NCBI RefSeq assembly: GCF_001264245.1
Contig: NZ_CP011339.1
Span: 2,666,001 to 2,730,000, forward strand
Origin: Microcystis panniformis FACHB-1757
GTDB lineage: Bacteria > Cyanobacteriota > Cyanobacteriia > Cyanobacteriales > Microcystaceae
Length of the DNA: 64,000 bases
Direction of reading: 5' to 3'
Shown here: positions 63,201 to 64,000 of the stretch, piece after piece
Position numbering within the stretch: the stretch's first letter is position 1
Layout of the letters: every line of letters starts with the position of its first letter
The notes under the pieces: generated by a model
Told to the model about the DNA's origin: nothing
The model's input: only the letters and a program-made list of their open reading frames with translations
Database searches by the model: none
Position numbers and translations under genes: made by a program

Positions 63201-64000
63201 TCAACCTTTTGCTTCGCGGCGGCATCATTGGAGTTTTTATTCAGATTCTCTTCCGCATCTTTTAGGGCTTTTGCTTTCACATCACCCACTTTTTTGCCAT
63301 CAACATAAAACAGAGTCGTATCTCCCCGACCGACAGCAGCGACATGATGCCATCCCTCGGTTAACAACTCCATATTGAAACCGCTATCATAGAAATAGCC
63401 CCCCAAGGAATCATTGGTCAGATAAATCCCTAACTGTTTACGATTTCTGACCAGAATGTGATGATCGGCATCTTTTCCTCGGATTAAAGTATTCCATTCT
63501 GCCGTTTCTGTTAATGGATAAGCGAACCAAGCTTCAATACTCCAGTCTAAGGGAAGATACAAAGGTTGATTTAAGTTAACGACACTATTGCTGTTGCTAA
63601 ATTTCAAACAAGCCCGTTGAGCATCAGGAATCCACTGTTCAAAGGTCGCATTTTGACTGTCCGCAGTGGCATCATAGTTGGTTTGCCGCATCCGTCCTTC
63701 GCTGTCCACATAACTCAATTGGACATTGCCTTCACAAGTTTCAATGGCATTCAGACGGCTTGCCGGTTGCACAAAACCAAGTAACGCTCCTTGAGTCACT
63801 AACCCCTTGCTATCTTTAGCAACTTGGGGCATAGTTTGGGGAGTTTGTTGGGTGTTTTTGAAAGCATTCAGGAAGTCAGTGTTCAGGGTACTTAACTCAG
63901 TTTGAATCGTGGTGAGTTCTGCCTTGACTGCATCCAGGCGCTTCTGAAGTTCGGCTTTCTTAGCATCTTGATTACTTCCATCCAACTTTAAGAGGTTTAG
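60290..64000 (-). CDS. Large LamG-domain protein with toxin-like C-terminal region (5' end outside window)
   Basis: The frame is open to the window edge, so the TTG at 63985 need not be the start. About 1,235 residues are visible: an N-terminal coiled coil (KKAELQKRLDAVKAELTTIQ), three to four concanavalin-like LamG domains (about 90-580, with ISLPLDWSIEAWFAY-type strands, DGVNDCVSLPEINYDLSQG, ITDVRIWNTARTQAEIKANM), and a beta-rich region (about 610-850). A highly charged coiled coil (about 940-1000, EEKKKAEEEKLQEEKAEAAA) is followed by a glycine-rich domain with GGSFSMNASLGGEANVGVAG, which recalls membrane-inserting or pore-forming proteins. The tail is another coiled coil (IAKLEEENQKLEKKLDTI). 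No signal peptide or known catalytic motif is visible. It is probably a large surface or injected/released protein, function unknown. Confidence 0.7.
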   Translation of the reverse strand, partial: LNLLKLDGSNQDAKKAELQKRLDAVKAELTTIQTELSTLNTDFLNAFKNTQQTPQTMPQVAKDSKGLVTQGALLGFVQPASRLNAIETCEGNVQLSYVDSEGRMRQTNYDATADSQNATFEQWIPDAQRACLKFSNSNSVVNLNQPLYLPLDWSIEAWFAYPLTETAEWNTLIRGKDADHHILVRNRKQLGIYLTNDSLGGYFYDSGFNMELLTEGWHHVAAVGRGDTTLFYVDGKKVGDVKAKALKDAEENLNKNSNDAAAKQKVEDIKKASLKSKSDVYAIANNHLAINQSPDYSVMKFDGVNDCVSLPEINYDLSQGMSVEAWVWYDSFQSWSRIIDFGNGAANENILLCNERSSNTLRFGIYRQSTEQLVAATGALETKKWIHIAATIDASGMATLYKNGERIQTAKVHLPNPLKRTTNYIGRSNWSIDKYFNGQITDVRIWNTARTQAEIKANMSQRLSGKEANLVAYYPLNKLEGGKVLDLVANNRGTVVEANIVQDQTLSIAPFIRGEQFGKLAEVRIWKVALSDDEIAVNSTLLLSGNEPGLLAYYPMSEATGVEVRDYSGNGYNATVSGANWWGCTAPIGKIDNDNNTPPIGSDALVSAEYSTVTVESSTKTKVAIMRRFFAYPATNGVTLLPDKRIETLELKWIGNAQFAPTLLGYIEGPPPVPSENLTLSDDYNGATSVELTMSEDVEFSWNRSQDSGLGGSIEAFAGLDDEVEGGVVVSKRIAKFRAGYKANFDFSYQFQNESSITSSSSLSMTDKLELRGTPEESTKFPHLGTRFIPKNIGYALVVSALADVFVTRLARTGKMVGYQVQPVDGIPPDVNTITFLMNPAYTMNGSLDGMTGSIATSQRFFKHVPEMRSQYGSLYPASYYRLKEAYELKRQIEAEDKRRESYFSNFDVRLVDELSLDRNIDSGQGPSTIGLQREEDKPSTQMSDEEKKKAEEEKLQEEKAEAAAKTKQQETASQQKQAEIQSKIADQEKRVQATNSFAGWQKRMESLQIRAGKRNIVNTYVWDADGGLRTEQQSFANTVEHTIGGSFSMNASLGGEANVGVAGAMFELSALATVNLTQTMSKTEARSKGFELSVDLSGLEYKGITDYNDRPIMPGEKVDRYRFMSFYLEGSTNHFHDFFNYVVDPEWLRSNDEEAVALRQAQAGKPNKAWRVLHRVTYVERPALMGFGRDVRKLRAAAAVSDNQALLDKIAKLEEENQKLEKKLDTIISLLKGQK

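Overview
The window looks like a chromosomal stretch of a unicellular, bloom-type cyanobacterium, most probably Microcystis. This rests on gene content (omega-3 fatty-acid desaturase, GUN4-domain protein, phytol-kinase family protein, PEP-CTERM protein, DUF29 and DUF2993 proteins), scattered HIP1-type GCGATCGC octamers, A+T-rich DNA and a very heavy load of insertion sequences, small non-autonomous elements (MITEs) and short tandem repeats. The species call is an inference from memory; no search was run.

Layout. 1-1461: the 3' part of an MmeI-like DNA methyltransferase, then a C-rich minisatellite. 1840-3003: aspartate aminotransferase. 3301-4369: an IS5-type element. 4541-11610: a cluster centred on cell-wall hydrolases (a flotillin/SPFH-like protein with a frameshifted tail, a membrane-anchored GH19 + M15 double hydrolase, an unknown protein, a small secreted protein and a GH24 lysozyme sharing a domain with the double hydrolase). 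11956-13008: desB. 13209-13850: nested MITEs. 13979-17621: tldD-DUF456-tldE operon. 18816-20816: a solitary C5 DNA methyltransferase and a VapBC-type toxin-antitoxin pair. 21565-22812: a small RTX-type secreted protein. 22938-28736: tRNA-Leu, M48 peptidase, TPR protein, TauE-type permease, Anbu proteasome-like peptidase, fabG, an acyltransferase and a DUF29 protein. 29325-32343: decayed accessory DNA (a GUN4 gene split by an insertion, a broken toxin-antitoxin pair, an IS66 fragment). 32462-39678: one giant repeat protein gene with about fourteen 372-bp repeats, interrupted by a single-base frameshift. 40440-42938: an ISL3-type element and a vapC gene broken twice. 43117-55264: mainly housekeeping genes (SAM methyltransferase, uvrA, cysE, PEP-CTERM protein, tsaB, tRNA-Lys, aldose-1-epimerase, phytol-kinase family, yidD, DUF2993, ferrochelatase-like protein, tRNA-Arg). 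55423-60206: an IS1 remnant, DUF29, and a large pentapeptide-repeat membrane protein lying between direct repeats. 60290-64000: a large LamG-domain protein running off the window.

The clearest signal is the record of transposition. Several elements can be bounded to the base because each is flanked by a target duplication. Two insertions (ISL3 at 40440-41860 and a 180-bp MITE at 57231-57410) also have an uninterrupted paralogous copy of their target elsewhere in the window. Four element families are recognisable: ISL3-type ends with 8-bp duplications, a GGGTTTGCTGAA family with 6-bp duplications, an AGACCTCTTG family with a 3-bp duplication, and an AAGTA...GCAAAATTA family. They break a toxin gene, a GUN4 gene, an IS1 transposase and each other.

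The best candidate for an undescribed functional unit is the cell-wall hydrolase cluster at 4541-11610. Runners-up are the giant repeat protein and the LamG protein at the right edge. Heptanucleotide arrays (TTATCAG units) sit directly against start and stop codons of several genes and are a second unusual theme.
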